NCBI RefSeq assembly: GCF_000002985.6
Contig: NC_003283.11
Span: 1,736,001-1,800,000 of the forward strand
DNA: 64,000 nt
Origin: Caenorhabditis elegans
Taxonomy: Eukaryota > Nematoda > Chromadorea > Rhabditida > Rhabditidae
Direction: 5' to 3'
Below the pieces are notes generated by a model. That model did no database searches. It saw only the letters and a list, made by a program, of their open reading frames with translations, and was not told the origin of the DNA. Both the position numbers and the translations under genes were made by a program. Positions 10,801-21,217 of this stretch are shown one piece after another. Position 1 is the stretch's first letter; each line of letters starts with the position of its first letter.

Positions 10801-11880
10801 TCAAAAATAATTCGGCTCTTTTTATTTTTTGAAAAAAAAACGAAAAATTTAGAAAACTTTTTTATTAATTTTTTAACAGTTGTATTAGGCATATTGGGAC
10901 TGTATTCTAGCTTTTTTTTTTGAAAAATTAAGAACAAACTGGTCGAAAATATTTCTGAAACCAATTTTTTCCAGCCATTTGACCTCTCCGACATGAAACC
11001 GCTCAGCTACGATACCTATCGATACAAAAATCGCAATGATTATACCATGATTTTGGACTACGTGAATCGGTTCCCCGAGTTCCATCTGCTGAATAAATCC
11101 GAGAAAACTGTGCTATTCCAAACTACGGCTGCAGTTGACGCACTTGCGGATCCAGCTTATTATAGTCAGGTGTAAGTTGATCGGAATAAAAAAAAACAAA
11201 AAAAAAACATAAACTTTCAGAATCTACCCGGATGAGCCAGTTTTTGTGACGCGAGAAGCCAAATATCTGAAAATGGATCCTATGCCATCTACGGAACTTG
11301 AAGTGGTGCCCCAAGATTGTAATTTAGAAGATATTACTATTTATAAGTAAGTTTTAAATATTGAAATTTTTTAAATGTATTTCTGTTTCAGAAATGTCGT
11401 GCTAATGATTCGGCGGCAATGGAAGAATGTTAACGAGCCATTGAGAAAGCTGAAATTATCCCTCGCAGAGTTTTCATTGTTTAAAGCATTAGCGATTTGG
11501 CATTATAGTGAGTTGAAACGGGGAATCCTGCTAATGTTTAGACAAACCAGCAGCCGACAGATTTCAGGCTCTCGACATAGATTAGTGTCGGCTGCATACG
11601 TCTGACCAGAAAACATATTAATTTTTCAGATTACTACAAACTCCAAAACACGGGTCGTCAAATCTCGGCTCGCCAACGCGATGACATTTTCCGAACACTT
11701 CTCCTCATATGCGAAGATGAAGGATATGATGATCCGATTCTCAGAGTATCTGAAATCGTTCTGGCCGTAGGAATTGTGATGTCAGAGGTTCATGAGCTCG
11801 TGACTACGATGTTTGAGATTACGGTTTTCGCAAACGTGGATGATCCGATTTTGAAAGATATGCTCAAGTTTCAGTATTAA
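7814..11880 (+). CDS. Nuclear hormone receptor (nematode supplementary family)
   Basis: Exons: 7814-7888, 8550-8700, 8748 to 8800 or 8822, 9986-10249, 10975-11171, 11221-11346, 11392-11507 and 11630-11880. The N-terminus MSRGNCKVCDSPN through CKACAAFFRR and CRQCRLAKCLKAGM is a complete two-zinc-finger DNA-binding domain, with the P-box CKACAAFFRR typical of expanded nematode receptors. The later exons encode a helical ligand-binding-type domain (RYKNRNDYTMILDYVNRFPEF, LSLAEFSLFKALAIW, QRDDIFRTLLLICED). It should act as a DNA-binding transcription factor. The exon 3/4 hinge is unresolved: the strong donor at 8823 gives the wrong phase for exon 4, while a weak donor at 8801 restores it. Introns 3 and 4 are packed with palindromic repeats. 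Confidence 0.85.
8050..8350. repeat. CGGCAAATTGCC-type repeat array, copy 3
   Basis: Dense run of CGGCAAAT and ATTGCCGG words in intron 1 of the nuclear receptor gene. Confidence 0.75.
8830..9960. mobile_element. MITE-like element (AAAGGTGGAGTAGCGCCAG family), interrupted
   Basis: The left end AAAGGTTGAGTAGCG and body words such as GTTTTAATACAAA and AAAATTATGAGTGG match the complete copies at 41.9 and 49.2 kb. The element is split at 9121 by a palindromic insertion and resumes at 9828 with the expected TTTTCACTTTTTGACAG continuation. Confidence 0.7.
9121..9827. mobile_element. 707-bp palindromic element inserted in a MITE
   Basis: Terminal inverted repeats CTAGGGAACCGTCAGAAGG and its reverse complement extend into arms of more than 300 bases (9121-9447 and 9508-9827) around a 60-base centre. 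The insertion is flanked by TGA on both sides (9118-9120 and 9828-9830), consistent with a 3-base target duplication. No coding capacity, so non-autonomous. Confidence 0.85.
10340..10912. repeat. Palindromic repeat in nuclear receptor intron 4
   Basis: Left AAAGGTGGAGTAGCG end, then inverted arms including GAATTCCCGCGCAAATGAGT at about 10489 and its complement near 10780. Words from its outer part (TGAATGACAGAATA, CAATATACCTAATA) recur at 56.9 kb. Confidence 0.6.
11549..11595. repeat. Short inverted repeat with GCAGCCGACA arms
   Basis: CAGCAGCCGACA and TGTCGGCTGC arms with AGGCTCTCGACATAG between, in the last intron of the nuclear receptor gene. Same motif as at 4.7 kb. Confidence 0.55.
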
Positions 11881-12431
11881 ATTACGAGTTTTTTGTAATG
11901 ATGCACATATATGAAATTATTCAGTTTAGAAAAGTTTAATTTTAATTTTTACGAATCGTGGATTTCGGCTCCAGGATAATGTTGAACTACAAGAAAAAAG
12001 AGAAATGAAATCAGTCTTCATCTAGTCCAAATATTTTCAGAAGCAGATTATCCAGAATTTTTTAATATAGATTTGATTACTAGCTTTGAAAAAGTATAAT
12101 TTTCAGTCGAACAACTTTTTTTGTTAGAATTGTGTTCCCAAAAGACCTAAAGGTCTCCGTGGAGAAAATCAATGACTATTTTATAGATTGGTCAAAAATT
12201 AAATTCGAAACCAATTTTAGAATATTAATTTCAAATTGAAATCATATTGTGAACTTGTGGATTTTTCAAGTATAGTTCCAAATGCAGTTATTAATCTATG
12301 TAGGTATATAAATTTTTAAAAGCTTGATGGGATTATTAATCTCATTGGTAAATTTAGAATTTCAAGGTATCGGCTGGATTCAATTTATTTAATAACATAA
12401 CTTGCAAATTTATGGTTAATTGGGAAAATAG
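11881..12431. other. Convergent intergenic spacer, no feature seen
   Basis: AT-rich spacer between the nuclear receptor stop and the 3' end of the hydrolase. It should hold both 3' UTRs; nothing else was recognised. Confidence 0.5.
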
Positions 12432-13153
12432 TTATGATCCACGGTAGGTAGAGTATCCCCATGGACTCAGAGTCAATGGAACATGATAGTGTTGTGTAGC
12501 GTTGCGAATGTTGAATACAACCTCCACATAGGGATAGAAGCTCTCTACGTTTTTTGCTGTGTAGTATGGTTCTGTGATGTAGACCAATCGGTATGTTCCA
12601 GGAATAAGCGTGAAGTCAGGTGAGACCCAGTCAACACGCCCGTTGTCTTGGGTGAATCTGGAAAAAATTCAAAAGTTTAGAATAAGTACTTATGCGTTTT
12701 GTTTCGTAGACATAATATGGCATAACTAAACCTAAAATTACAAAAAAAATTGCATGTTTCAGTTTGAAAACATCGAAATATTTTAAGGGAAACGAACTCA
12801 ATAAGTACTGGTTTATAGTTTCTTTTGGAAGATTTAGAGAATAAAGGATGCTAACTTCACAAATCGAATAGATTTAAAACTCACTGTGATCCAATATTAG
12901 TCCATCCATTATTTAGCAGAATGAAAGCAAGGATTTGAATTCCTCCAGCTGGTGAGCCACCAGAAATGTCTAGGACGTGGGCCGAAATTGAAGCAGTTGG
13001 TACAGCCAATTCTGCATTTGATATGACAGTTGCTAAAAATCTTCTAATTTGTACGCTGGAATAAAATTATTTGACAAGCCATGTGAAGCATTGAATAGTA
13101 ATTTAAGATATCAAACCTGCTGCAATAGCTAAAAATAGCAAGAATTTGATCAT
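12432..13153 (-). CDS. ZK697.8: Secreted 5-hydroxyisourate hydrolase (transthyretin-related)
   Basis: Three exons (13153-13117, 13032-12885, 12657-12432) give exactly 136 aa. The enzyme hydrolyses 5-hydroxyisourate, the uricase product, in purine breakdown. Family hallmarks are present: the N-terminal AHVLDISGGSPAGG box (catalytic His), an Arg in NGRVDW, the YHVPLTLSPWGYSTYRGS C-terminus (second catalytic His) and the closing YRGS tetrapeptide that separates this enzyme from hormone-binding transthyretin. MIKFLLFLAIAA at the start looks like a signal peptide, which is unusual since most family members are peroxisomal or cytosolic. The symbol is from memory of the C. elegans chromosome V member and should be treated as tentative; the family assignment is firm. 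Confidence 0.92.
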
Positions 13154-14000
13154 TTCTGACAATGATCTGTAAATGGTTAGTTTTAATTATCGCATATTTA
13201 GTGGCATATACAAAAAAACAAAAAAAATTAAATTGAAAAAAAAAACAATATTGCACGAAACGATGTACTTCACAGCATATTTTTCATTGGTGTAAAAAAA
13301 TGCATATGATTTCCTAGTACTGGCCTAAAAGATAAAAAGTCTTGTTTAAAATTTTCCGAGTAAAACAGACATGTAGATCGCATTAACATTAATCGTTAGC
13401 CTCGCTAATCGCTCACTAATTTCTAACTGTGTCATTTTACTCCGAAAAAAACAAGATCCATGACACTTGTCTACAATGATGAAAATTGTAATAAGTTTGT
13501 TTTGAAACGTTTATTTTCTAATTGTGAAAATCGTCAAACCTTTCCAATGTTTGTTTTCAACTCCAAAAGAACAACTCATTGAAACAAAATCTGTCATGTC
13601 ATGATCAGTTTCAAAACATCATGTACAATTGGATGCGTGATGAACTGTCTTTGCGTTTTTCATGGGCGAGAGAGTGAGTTTTTTAAACCGAATTTGTACT
13701 CAAAACGTACTCAATATGGCCGAAGGGGACTCGTCATGCACAACAAAATGCGGCCTTACGCAAAAATAGCAAAGTGATTTTTTTTTTCCAATGGAAATTT
13801 TTATATGGCCGGGTGAAGGGTCTATGTCAAGCAGTTTTTTTTAAAATAAATTATTTCAATTTTCTAAAACCCTTTAAAACTCAGTTCTGAATATTCATGA
13901 AGAGGGAAAAAAATTCTACACACATGGAATGCTTAAATAGTGCAACTGAATATCATCAATTTTCTCGTTACTTTACGTATTTATTCACATCATTAACACA
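13154..14000. other. Intergenic, hydrolase promoter side; no other feature seen
   Basis: AT-rich spacer upstream of the hydrolase and downstream of the srh-type receptor. No repeat shared with the window was recognised. Confidence 0.45.
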
Positions 14001-15567
14001 TCAACCAGGTGAAATATGAGCTACACGAGCCGAGCACCTGTGCAACCGCTTATCATTTAAGTTTTGGATCTTGGACAAGGTTCTTGGTGTTTTTTGAAAC
14101 GTATTCAGAATTGTTTCCCGATAGGGTTGATGAAGTGAAAGCATTGCAGATGTCGAAACAAGTCCATGCATAGCGATAATTGTGAATGCAATATTAAGAT
14201 ATCCTTGATTATAATATTTCGTTAAAATTGTTATCACAACGTAGATTAGTGGAATAATAAAGAAAACTGATGGCACACAAACTTGAGAAATGAGTGCTAT
14301 AAAAAACTTTTTCTGCAACTGAAACGTTCTTTGAGACATTGTTTTTCCTTTCAGTTGCTGACGACCGCTCCGAATAAGATATCCGAAAAAGAAAATCACT
14401 TCGAAACAAATAAGCACATGCAATGAGAAAATAAATGAAAAATGGTAAGTGATGTCTTCAGCAACCACGTAAACCGGACCATCGTATATATATCTAGGTA
14501 GACATGGAAGGTTCTGAAAAGTGGAATTTAATATTTTTATAGGTGAATTAGCGCCAGTGGGGAAAATGTTAAAAACTACTCATATGGCGTCAAAATTACC
14601 GAATATCTCAATAAAACTTTTCAGAAAAATTTTGGAAATTTTTTATTTACTGTCAAAAAGTTACAATTATTTAGTTTTTGCCACTCATAATTTTGGAAGT
14701 CGAGCAAAAAAAACAAATTTTTTTCTATATTTTTTATACTGTAATTTTGTTTTAATTATTTGTATTAAAACATTGTAGGGGTCGGAACATGCGACATTGC
14801 TTTGGATTTCCTCAAAATCTCATATTTTTTCAAAATTTTGGCAATTTGCTAAAACTTTGCCCGGAAATTATGAAAAATCTACAATTTTTCGGAGTATTTT
14901 TTTAAAAGATATTTGGTTGTTTTGGATCATTTTAAACAAAATTCCCACTGGCGCTACTTCACCTCTAATGAATTTTTTTCACAACCTGAAACACGTATTG
15001 TAGTGCATGTGTCTGTTCTGGAACAAAACATTTTATAGGAAGGATCAGCAGGACCTCTATTACATAATGCCCAGCTAGCCATACAATCCTCCAAAATTTC
15101 CACGTATTTTTCGAGGTGAACGAGCAAATTTTATAAAACCTATTTTCGAAAATCGAAACTATTCCGTTTAACATAACTATAAATTTGTCTCTTTCTGGGT
15201 TTCAAGCAAAAGGTCACTTACAAAAGTAAATTATTATAAAATATATTGACTGTGCAACAACTGACATTCCTGTGAGACGAAGCAGACCAAGTGGAAAGCC
15301 CGCAGCAAAAGGTGATAGAACAAAAGGGACTGTCATAATTGTATAGGAGTAGTCAAATATCATAACATAAATATGCAAAATTAGCATGTACCATTTCACA
15401 CTCCTCATCTGCTTAGGAGTCTTAAAAATGATACAGTATAGTCCAAGAAAATGAATTGGTGTAGATATTCCTGTGATAATGTGCATATCTGTCAATAAGA
15501 AATCAGGAGTGTCTATATAGGTTAGATCCGGTATACATGTATAGTTCATTATTGTTGAATTGAACAA
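14001..15567 (-). CDS. srh-type seven-transmembrane chemoreceptor
   Basis: Three exons (15567-15222, 15176-14986, 14513-14001) close in frame at 349 aa, a normal srh length. Family marks: HIITGISTPIHFLGLYCIIF (TM1), KTPKQMRSVKWYMLILHIY, AGFPLGLLRLTGMS, the second-exon start FMLNGIVSIFENRF, GPVYVVAED before TM5, QKKFFIALISQVCVPSVFF before TM6, and the C-terminal AMLSLHQPYRETI. These match the nematode Srh family (Pfam 7TM_GPCR_Srh). Intron 2 carries a complete MITE-like palindrome. The expected role is chemosensory GPCR in ciliated neurons. No broken codon is visible. Confidence 0.88.
14541..14966. mobile_element. MITE-like palindrome (GGTGGAGTAGCGCCAGTGGG family)
   Basis: Ends AGGTGAATTAGCGCCAGTGGG and CCCACTGGCGCTACTTCACCT are inverted copies. 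Sits in intron 2 of the srh-type gene. Related to copies at 41.9, 49.2 and 51.5 kb. Confidence 0.8.
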
Positions 15568-16519
15568 TGTTTAACTTTTTGAGAGAAACGTTTATTAAGT
15601 TGATGGCCACGAATATTCTCAAAGAAAATATTTGAATAGTTAGTTGCTAAAAAATCGATCATGAATTGCTTGGCTGTCCTGACTAAAGACATTTCGTTTC
15701 GCGCAGCTGAAAACTATTTTTCGTCATAATGTCAGCAGATGAAAAGTAGGTGAAGTGACTAATGTTTGAAGATAAACTGTTTAAGAAAAATTTTTTTAAA
15801 AAATTTTTACAAATATTTGAAATTTTTTTATTTACTGTCGAAAGTTGGCAATTACTCAATTTTTGGCACTCATAAATTTGGAAATCGGCCAAAAAAATTG
15901 TTTCATACATTTTTTATACTGTAATTTTTATTTATTTATTTATTTATTTATTTATTTTAATACGATTCCATACGAATCGTGTCACAAGAAAAAAAACACA
16001 AAATAATACACATAATACACATAAAAAATCATAAAAAATATTTTTGTTTTAATTATTCGTATAAAAATATTGTAGGTGTCTGAACATGCGAAATTGCTTT
16101 AGATTTCCTCAGCCGCCTATATTTTTAAAATTTTTGGTAATTTGCCAAAACTTTGACCGGAAATTAATAAAAATCTAAAAAAATTTTGGAGTGTTTTATT
16201 ATGATACTTGATCGTTTTGGATGAAATTCCCACTGATTCCAGCTGTAAATAAAAATTAAAATTTTATCACAAAAATCTTGTGGAGTACCGAAATTTGAGA
16301 CTTTGCTTTTTTAGACGCAAATTGGTCCAAAACTACCAAATTTCGTAATGAGACGTTCTGAAAATTTTTCAAAAAACGTTATGGCGGTTCAAACTACTGC
16401 AAAAAAGATCCATTTTCAGCTAAAATCAAAATTTTTTCCAACTTCTCGGTGTCACAACGTCTGGAACCTAATTTTTATTCATTCATCATTTTTTAATAAA
16501 TAGTGTGGCTTTTGATTAA
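15568..16519. repeat. Intergenic region made of diverged MITE and retroposon-like tail
   Basis: About 15765-16245 matches the GCGCCAGTGGG MITE body (TTTACTGTCGAAAGTTGGCAA, TATTGTAGGTGTCTGAACATG) in degraded form. It is interrupted at about 15930-16030 by (TTTA)n followed by TTTTAATACGATTCCATACG and a CACAAAATAATACACATAA tail. About 16262-16480 resembles half of the GGTGGAGTACCGAAATTTGAG repeat. Confidence 0.6.
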
Positions 16520-16620
16520 GCGTTTATTCGTTGATTTAAGTACATTTATGGTCTTTGGGGCATAAATGAAAGTTTCATTTTGTGCCCCAAATGTATATCA
16601 ACGAATCAACGAATAAACGC
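16520..16620. repeat. Foldback (hairpin-forming) sequence upstream of a receptor gene
   Basis: GCGTTTATTCGTTGAT at 16520 pairs with ATCAACGAATAAACGC ending at 16620. Inner arms TTTGGGGCATAAATGAAA and TCATTTTGTGCCCCAAA also pair. It lies 176 bases before the next gene's start. Confidence 0.75.
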
Positions 16621-16795
16621 AAAAAAAAATCTCAAATTTCAATTTCAAAATCTCAATTTCTTTTAAGTTGCAGCAGTTTCTATGAAAGTTTGATTTTTTC
16701 CGAGGGTACTCTGAAAAACTATTCACCTGTCATGGTGTTTTATAGCCTCATGCTACACTTCAAAAAGCTTCAACTTGTAATTTCTGAGTTCTACC

Positions 16796-17856
16796 ATGGA
16801 GTTTTTAATTTTTGCTGCACGTTCATACAAGGAACATGAAAACAGTCTTGACACATTGTTTCTTGACGTTATGGATGTTGTAATGCTTTTCATCCACACT
16901 ACGAACTGCATATTCTTTTTATTATTACTGCTTTACAAACGAAGAAATAGGAAAGCAGAAAAACGAGTAAAATTCAAGGAATTTCATGCTCCGATTTTCC
17001 AGCAGCTCTTTTTCATTGCTGGTTGCACTCTTTTCATCAACAGTATAAATCTTTTTACTAGATTGATTGCTGATAGAGAGAGTAATTATTCTCTTGCAGC
17101 GATGCTTACTATCGCACTGTTCATTTATATTTCTATCGGTTTCGTTTTCGGATGCATCATATCGTTTACTTTTCTGGCTACTATGCAGCGTATTTTAATT
17201 CTTCACTTTGCGCAGTACAAATGGCTATTAATAAAGTGAGTTACATATAGAGTACCTTCAGTATTTTTGTAATAGTGCAAATCTCAGATCACAACTGAAC
17301 ATCGCAATATTTGTAGTTTATTGTTCAATGGCGTCTTACTCAGTTATTAATTGTATGTTTTATGAAAAAAACGTATATAACCCAATTAAATTTAGACAAC
17401 TTTTATCTTCAAAAAGAGTCATTATTGAAAACTGATCTCACAGTGGAGATGTGGCATAACTTGTTCAATGGAATGCTACTATTGATGACTTTCATCACAG
17501 GATGCTTTTATTACTATATACGTGGTCTTATGCAAAGATTAACGCCGGAAATGGGCATTTCGATTGGCTATCTTTTGCAACAATTTGGTCCAATTTACAG
17601 TGTGCAAGTTGTTAGTTTTTTATATATATTGACAGAACGCTAAAATGTACTATTTCAGATTTACATTTTGGCCTCAATTATTGAGACGATACTTTATAAA
17701 TTTGATATTTGTCAGCCTATTTCTTTAATTGTTTCATTAACTCTTGTGCATACAATACCCACAATTGTTTCTTTATCGTATTGTGCAACGAAAGAAAATA
17801 TTAGAGCAATTACAATTCGTGTGCTCCGCCTGGCTTTAAGGGAAACGACAGTATGA
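16796..17856 (+). CDS. Seven-pass membrane protein, probable chemoreceptor of unassigned family
   Basis: Four exons (16796-17235, 17288-17352, 17396-17607, 17659-17856) give one 304-aa frame; intron 2 is only 43 bases. Hydrophobic segments: VVMLFIHTTNCIFFLLLLLY (TM1), APIFQQLFFIAGCTLFINSI, AAMLTIALFIYISIGFVFGC running on to IISFTFLATMQRILIL (TM3 and its end), NIAIFVVYCSMASYSVI, LFNGMLLLMTFITGCFYYY, IYILASIIETIL, and LIVSLTLVHTIPTIVSL followed by a basic tail. The TM3-end pattern FLATMQRILILHF and the P-Y placement in TM7 are chemoreceptor-like, but no named nematode family was recognised with certainty. Start ATG 16796 is preceded by stop-rich sequence. Confidence 0.7.
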
Positions 17857-18237
17857 TTTATAAGGTACACGAGCAAAACTCATTGTCAGAGTTTTTTTTA
17901 TGGAATCAACGTTCCTTGTCTAACTTTAAGGTTTAGTTTGGCCTTTTGTATTTGAATAAAGATGATTTGTTTTACGAATAATAAAGTACTTATTTAATTA
18001 TTTATGATCTCACAGAAAAAATTGAATAAAGAAATTAATATAAGAACAGCTGGCACGCAAACTTGAAATACTAATGCATGCAAACTTTTTCTGTAACTGT
18101 CGTTGAAGACCGTTTCAAATAAGGAGAAGTGAGAAAATTAGAAACTCCTGGACTCACTACAATAAACGTTATACTTTATTATCCAACAAAAAAAGCAAAC
18201 TTCATATATGTGCTAAATGCAATCGATCCATTTCATG
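17857..18237. other. Convergent spacer, no feature seen
   Basis: Spacer between two convergent genes. AATAAA-like words near 17955 and 17978 could serve the plus-strand gene. The segment at about 18040-18110 has words reminiscent of an srh last exon (AGCTGGCACGCAAACTTG) and may be a fossil. Confidence 0.4.
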
Positions 18238-19689
18238 TCAATTTGGATACACTTCCAAGCTGGAGTTGATGAAAGCTCCGTGTTGAGCAGCGCCAAGTTT
18301 TAAAATGCTTTTCATAATCTTTTCGGTTGCATCGTCAACCTGCAGTAATGTTTTTGTTTTAAAGAAATATTCATTCAAACAAATACCTCTTCCCATCCAT
18401 TTTCTCCCCCCATATCAGTCTTGACCCAACCAGGACACATTGCCGTAACCAAGATGTGGTACTTGGCCAGCTCAACCGAACAAGACTTGGAGAATGAGTT
18501 CAATGCGGATTTGCTCATACGGTAAGCGATCTTCAAATTTCAAAACTCTTATAAAATCTATGAAATCTTACGTACATATATACCAGGTTGTTTGTCATCG
18601 ATATATCCAATGGATGCAGCTCCGGAAGAAATGTTGACGATTGCCGCGCGATCAGTCGAATATTCTTCACCGCCGTTCTTTGCCGACGCTTTCTTGAGCA
18701 ATGGTATAAAGTTCTGGGTCAGGATGGCGGTAGAGACTGAGTTTGTCTCAATTTGTTGACGCATATATGTTCTGCTAATCTGTCCTTCAATCTCGTAGAC
18801 TGAACAAATTGCAGCATTGTTGATAAGAACTGTAAGGCCGTCAGTGCCAACGAGGGTATCAACCTGAAATTGAAAATGTGCATTTTGCACAAGCTTGGAG
18901 TACTGAAATTTGAGACTTCACTTTTTAAACCCAAAATGGTTCAAAACTACCAAATTTCGTGCTGAAACTTTCTGAAAATTTCTTTTAAAAAATTATGGCC
19001 GCTCAAAGTTTTGGAAAAAATGGTCAATTTTTAGCTGAAATCTCAAATTTTTTTGTATTTGTATTTGTATTTATTTACGATTGAAATCGTGATCAAAAAT
19101 GAATAGTATAAGGACATAAATAAGTTATAAATAGTAATTTTAGCAACTTTTCAGTGTCGCAGCACTTAACTTTTTTGTTTTTCCAACCGCAGCAATGCTG
19201 AAAAGTTGCCAAAATTTGAAATTTCAGCTAAAAATTGACCTTTTTCAAAATCTTTCAGCCGCCATAACTTGTTTGAAAGAAATTTCCAGAAAGTCTCATT
19301 ACGAAGTTTGGCAGTTTTGAACCATTTTGGGTCTAAAAAAGCGAAATCTCACACTTCGGTCCTTTGAGTAATAGTTCTATCCACTATTTATCAAATTTTT
19401 CAAACTTGAAAAGCAAACAAAAATCCTCACGTTTTCATACAATTTCTTGATAGAGTCGTCGCAGTCTATCTCCAATGGAAAAATTTGTAGACGCGAATCA
19501 GCAATGCTGTTCAGTTCCTTAAATGTTAGATTTTTAAGCATTATCCTAATTAAGGCATACATCAGCTTTTGATGGATTTCTGCAAGTTGCAATTACAAGT
19601 TGAATGCCTTCATTTTTGAGAAACTGCTTCACAAGCCCAAGGCCGATACCACGATTTGCACCGGTAATTAGAATACTTCTTGGAGCCAT
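18238..19689 (-). CDS. C-factor/sniffer-like short-chain dehydrogenase
   Basis: Five exons (19689-19561, 19517-19431, 18863-18576, 18530-18387, 18339-18238) give 249 aa, the usual size for C-factor-type SDRs. The N-terminus MAPRSILITGANRGIGLGLV holds the TGxxxGIG dinucleotide loop. LINNAA follows beta-4, VNISSGAASI carries the catalytic serine strand, and YRMSKSALNSF carries the YxxxK pair. PGWVKTDMGG is the usual post-catalytic loop. All catalytic residues are present, so it should be an active NAD(P)H-dependent carbonyl reductase, probably cytosolic; the substrate is unknown. Intron 2 holds a palindromic repeat of about 500 bases. From memory a C. elegans homologue lies close to ZK697.8. 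Confidence 0.88.
18868..19375. mobile_element. Palindromic element of the GAGTACTGAAATTTGAGAC family
   Basis: Left arm (AGTACTGAAATTTGAGAC, CCAAAATGGTTCAAAACTACC) and right arm (GTTTTGAACCATTTTGGGTC, TCACACTTCGGTCC) are inverted. The centre contains TTTGTATTTGTATTTATTTAC simple sequence. Related copies at 16.3, 34.6-35.6 and 52.9 kb. Confidence 0.75.
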
Positions 19690-20224
19690 TGGTCGAATGG
19701 AAAATTTTAAAAACACTGTCTAATACAAACTAAATCTCTGTATAAATACTAGACCTCACGACGGAGTTTGTGCTATGTGTACTCTTGATTTTATGTCACA
19801 CTGTTGAAAAACTGGTTTCTCGGTAGAAAGCATGAAAAATCACAGTTTGTGGGAATAAATTTGCTTGAAGCTGAACTTTCAAACTTTTTCAAATTTTCTC
19901 TTTGGATAATAGGTATTAAAAAAATCCAATCCTATTCCATTTGACACTTCAAGTCACAAAAATGGGCATAGTATAGGGACGGAGTTTGTGACACTGAAAG
20001 TGTAAACCAGGGCTGTGCGGAACTGTATTTTACATGATTACCCAACTATTTTCATCCAAAGTTAACATAAACATGTAGAAAAAGGTTTGTTCTATCTGAA
20101 AATCATATAGAGAAGATTAGTGAACATGTACTTGAACTTCAAATGTCACCATATTATTAATGTTCCTAATGGTTATAATTCACAAAACCATATTTCATCA
20201 CTAAACTTTAATTGCATGCAATTC

Positions 20225-20440
20225 CCTTCTAACGAATGAGGTCATAAACTTTTTACGACTACCGATCGTGCTCCATACTTCAGGCTCCATTATGAATGAA
20301 GGCACTCGACGACACAGAAGCCGCACAATTTTTCAATAAAATGGAATGCAAAGTGATAAGAAATTGAGAAAGGGACAGTTCTAGTCGAACATTCAAGATC
20401 ATAGACTGAAAAGGTATAGGAAGTAGAAATGGGTGGGGTG
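20225..20440 (+). repeat. Upstream part of the lectin duplication unit, copy 1
   Basis: CTCCATACTTCAGGCT, GAATGAAGGCACTC and ACACAGAAGCCGCACAATTTT recur in order at 24400-24560. The tandem duplication that made the lectin pair therefore included about 1 kb of upstream DNA. Confidence 0.75.
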
Positions 20441-20609
20441 TTTGTTAAACGGAACTTAATTTTAGGGTCTTCCTCGTTTTGGAATATTTGGAGATAAGAC
20501 AGCTCTAGTAACGTGGCCGCCAGAAAAAAAAACTAGGCCATCAACTTTTGCGTTGTAATTTTTTAGTAATTTTTGAAAGCGCTGTGAACTTTTTAAAAAA
20601 GTATTCAAG

Positions 20610-20990
20610 TTACACACGTGCTCGCCGGCTGTTATTTCAAAATGAAACTATGCAAACACGCCCCAACGCAAACACTGATGGTGGACTCCTCTCGGACATT
20701 ACATTTTATTTATTTTTCTTTTCCAATCTGTTTTTTTTTTGCCTATTTTCAGAAAATTGACAAGGTTTTCTATTTGATGAAAAAAAAACAACAATAATAG
20801 GCAAAACCAAAAATATAATCGAAGTAAAAGCGGCAGAAAAATAATGAAATCGAAACGGAAAACTCCGAGATGAATACACGACCGAGGATTTTTCCTCGTC
20901 CGCGCTTTTGTTAGGCCATTTTTTGAATTGGAAAATTGAGGCTTCTAGTCCCCGGGAATTTAATTTAGACCAGCCAGTGAGTACGTGGTT
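20610..20990 (+). repeat. Dispersed repeat D, copy 1
   Basis: Shares ATGAAACTATGCAAACACGC, GGACTCCTCTCGGACATT, ACACGACCGAGGATTTTTC, GTCCGCGCTTTTGTTAG and GGGAATTTAATTTAG with 50485-50790, in the same order and orientation. No coding capacity. Confidence 0.75.
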
Positions 20991-21114
20991 TGCTTTAAAA
21001 ATTTCTAACTATGCTAGACGCACTTTTTATTGTAATGTTAATGTTTCTAATCCGATTTTCGACTTTTCGACACATTAACAAATTAATGCTTGACTTTTGC
21101 ATTTTTTTTTGTTG

Positions 21115-21172
21115 CTGATAAGCTCCTGGTTTCCTTTCCATTATCATTTGCACCCTTTTTGTCATGTTATCA
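21115..21172 (+). promoter_or_regulatory. Three TGATAA-type GATA sites upstream of lectin gene A
   Basis: CTGATAAG at 21115-21122 and TTATCA at 21141-21146 and 21167-21172, 46-103 bases before the start codon. All three, with their spacing, are conserved upstream of lectin gene B. C. elegans intestinal genes are driven through such sites by ELT-2. Confidence 0.55.
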
Positions 21173-21217
21173 TCAAAAATTATTGTTCACTGAAAACATA
21201 TTTCAGAAACAGAAGCT

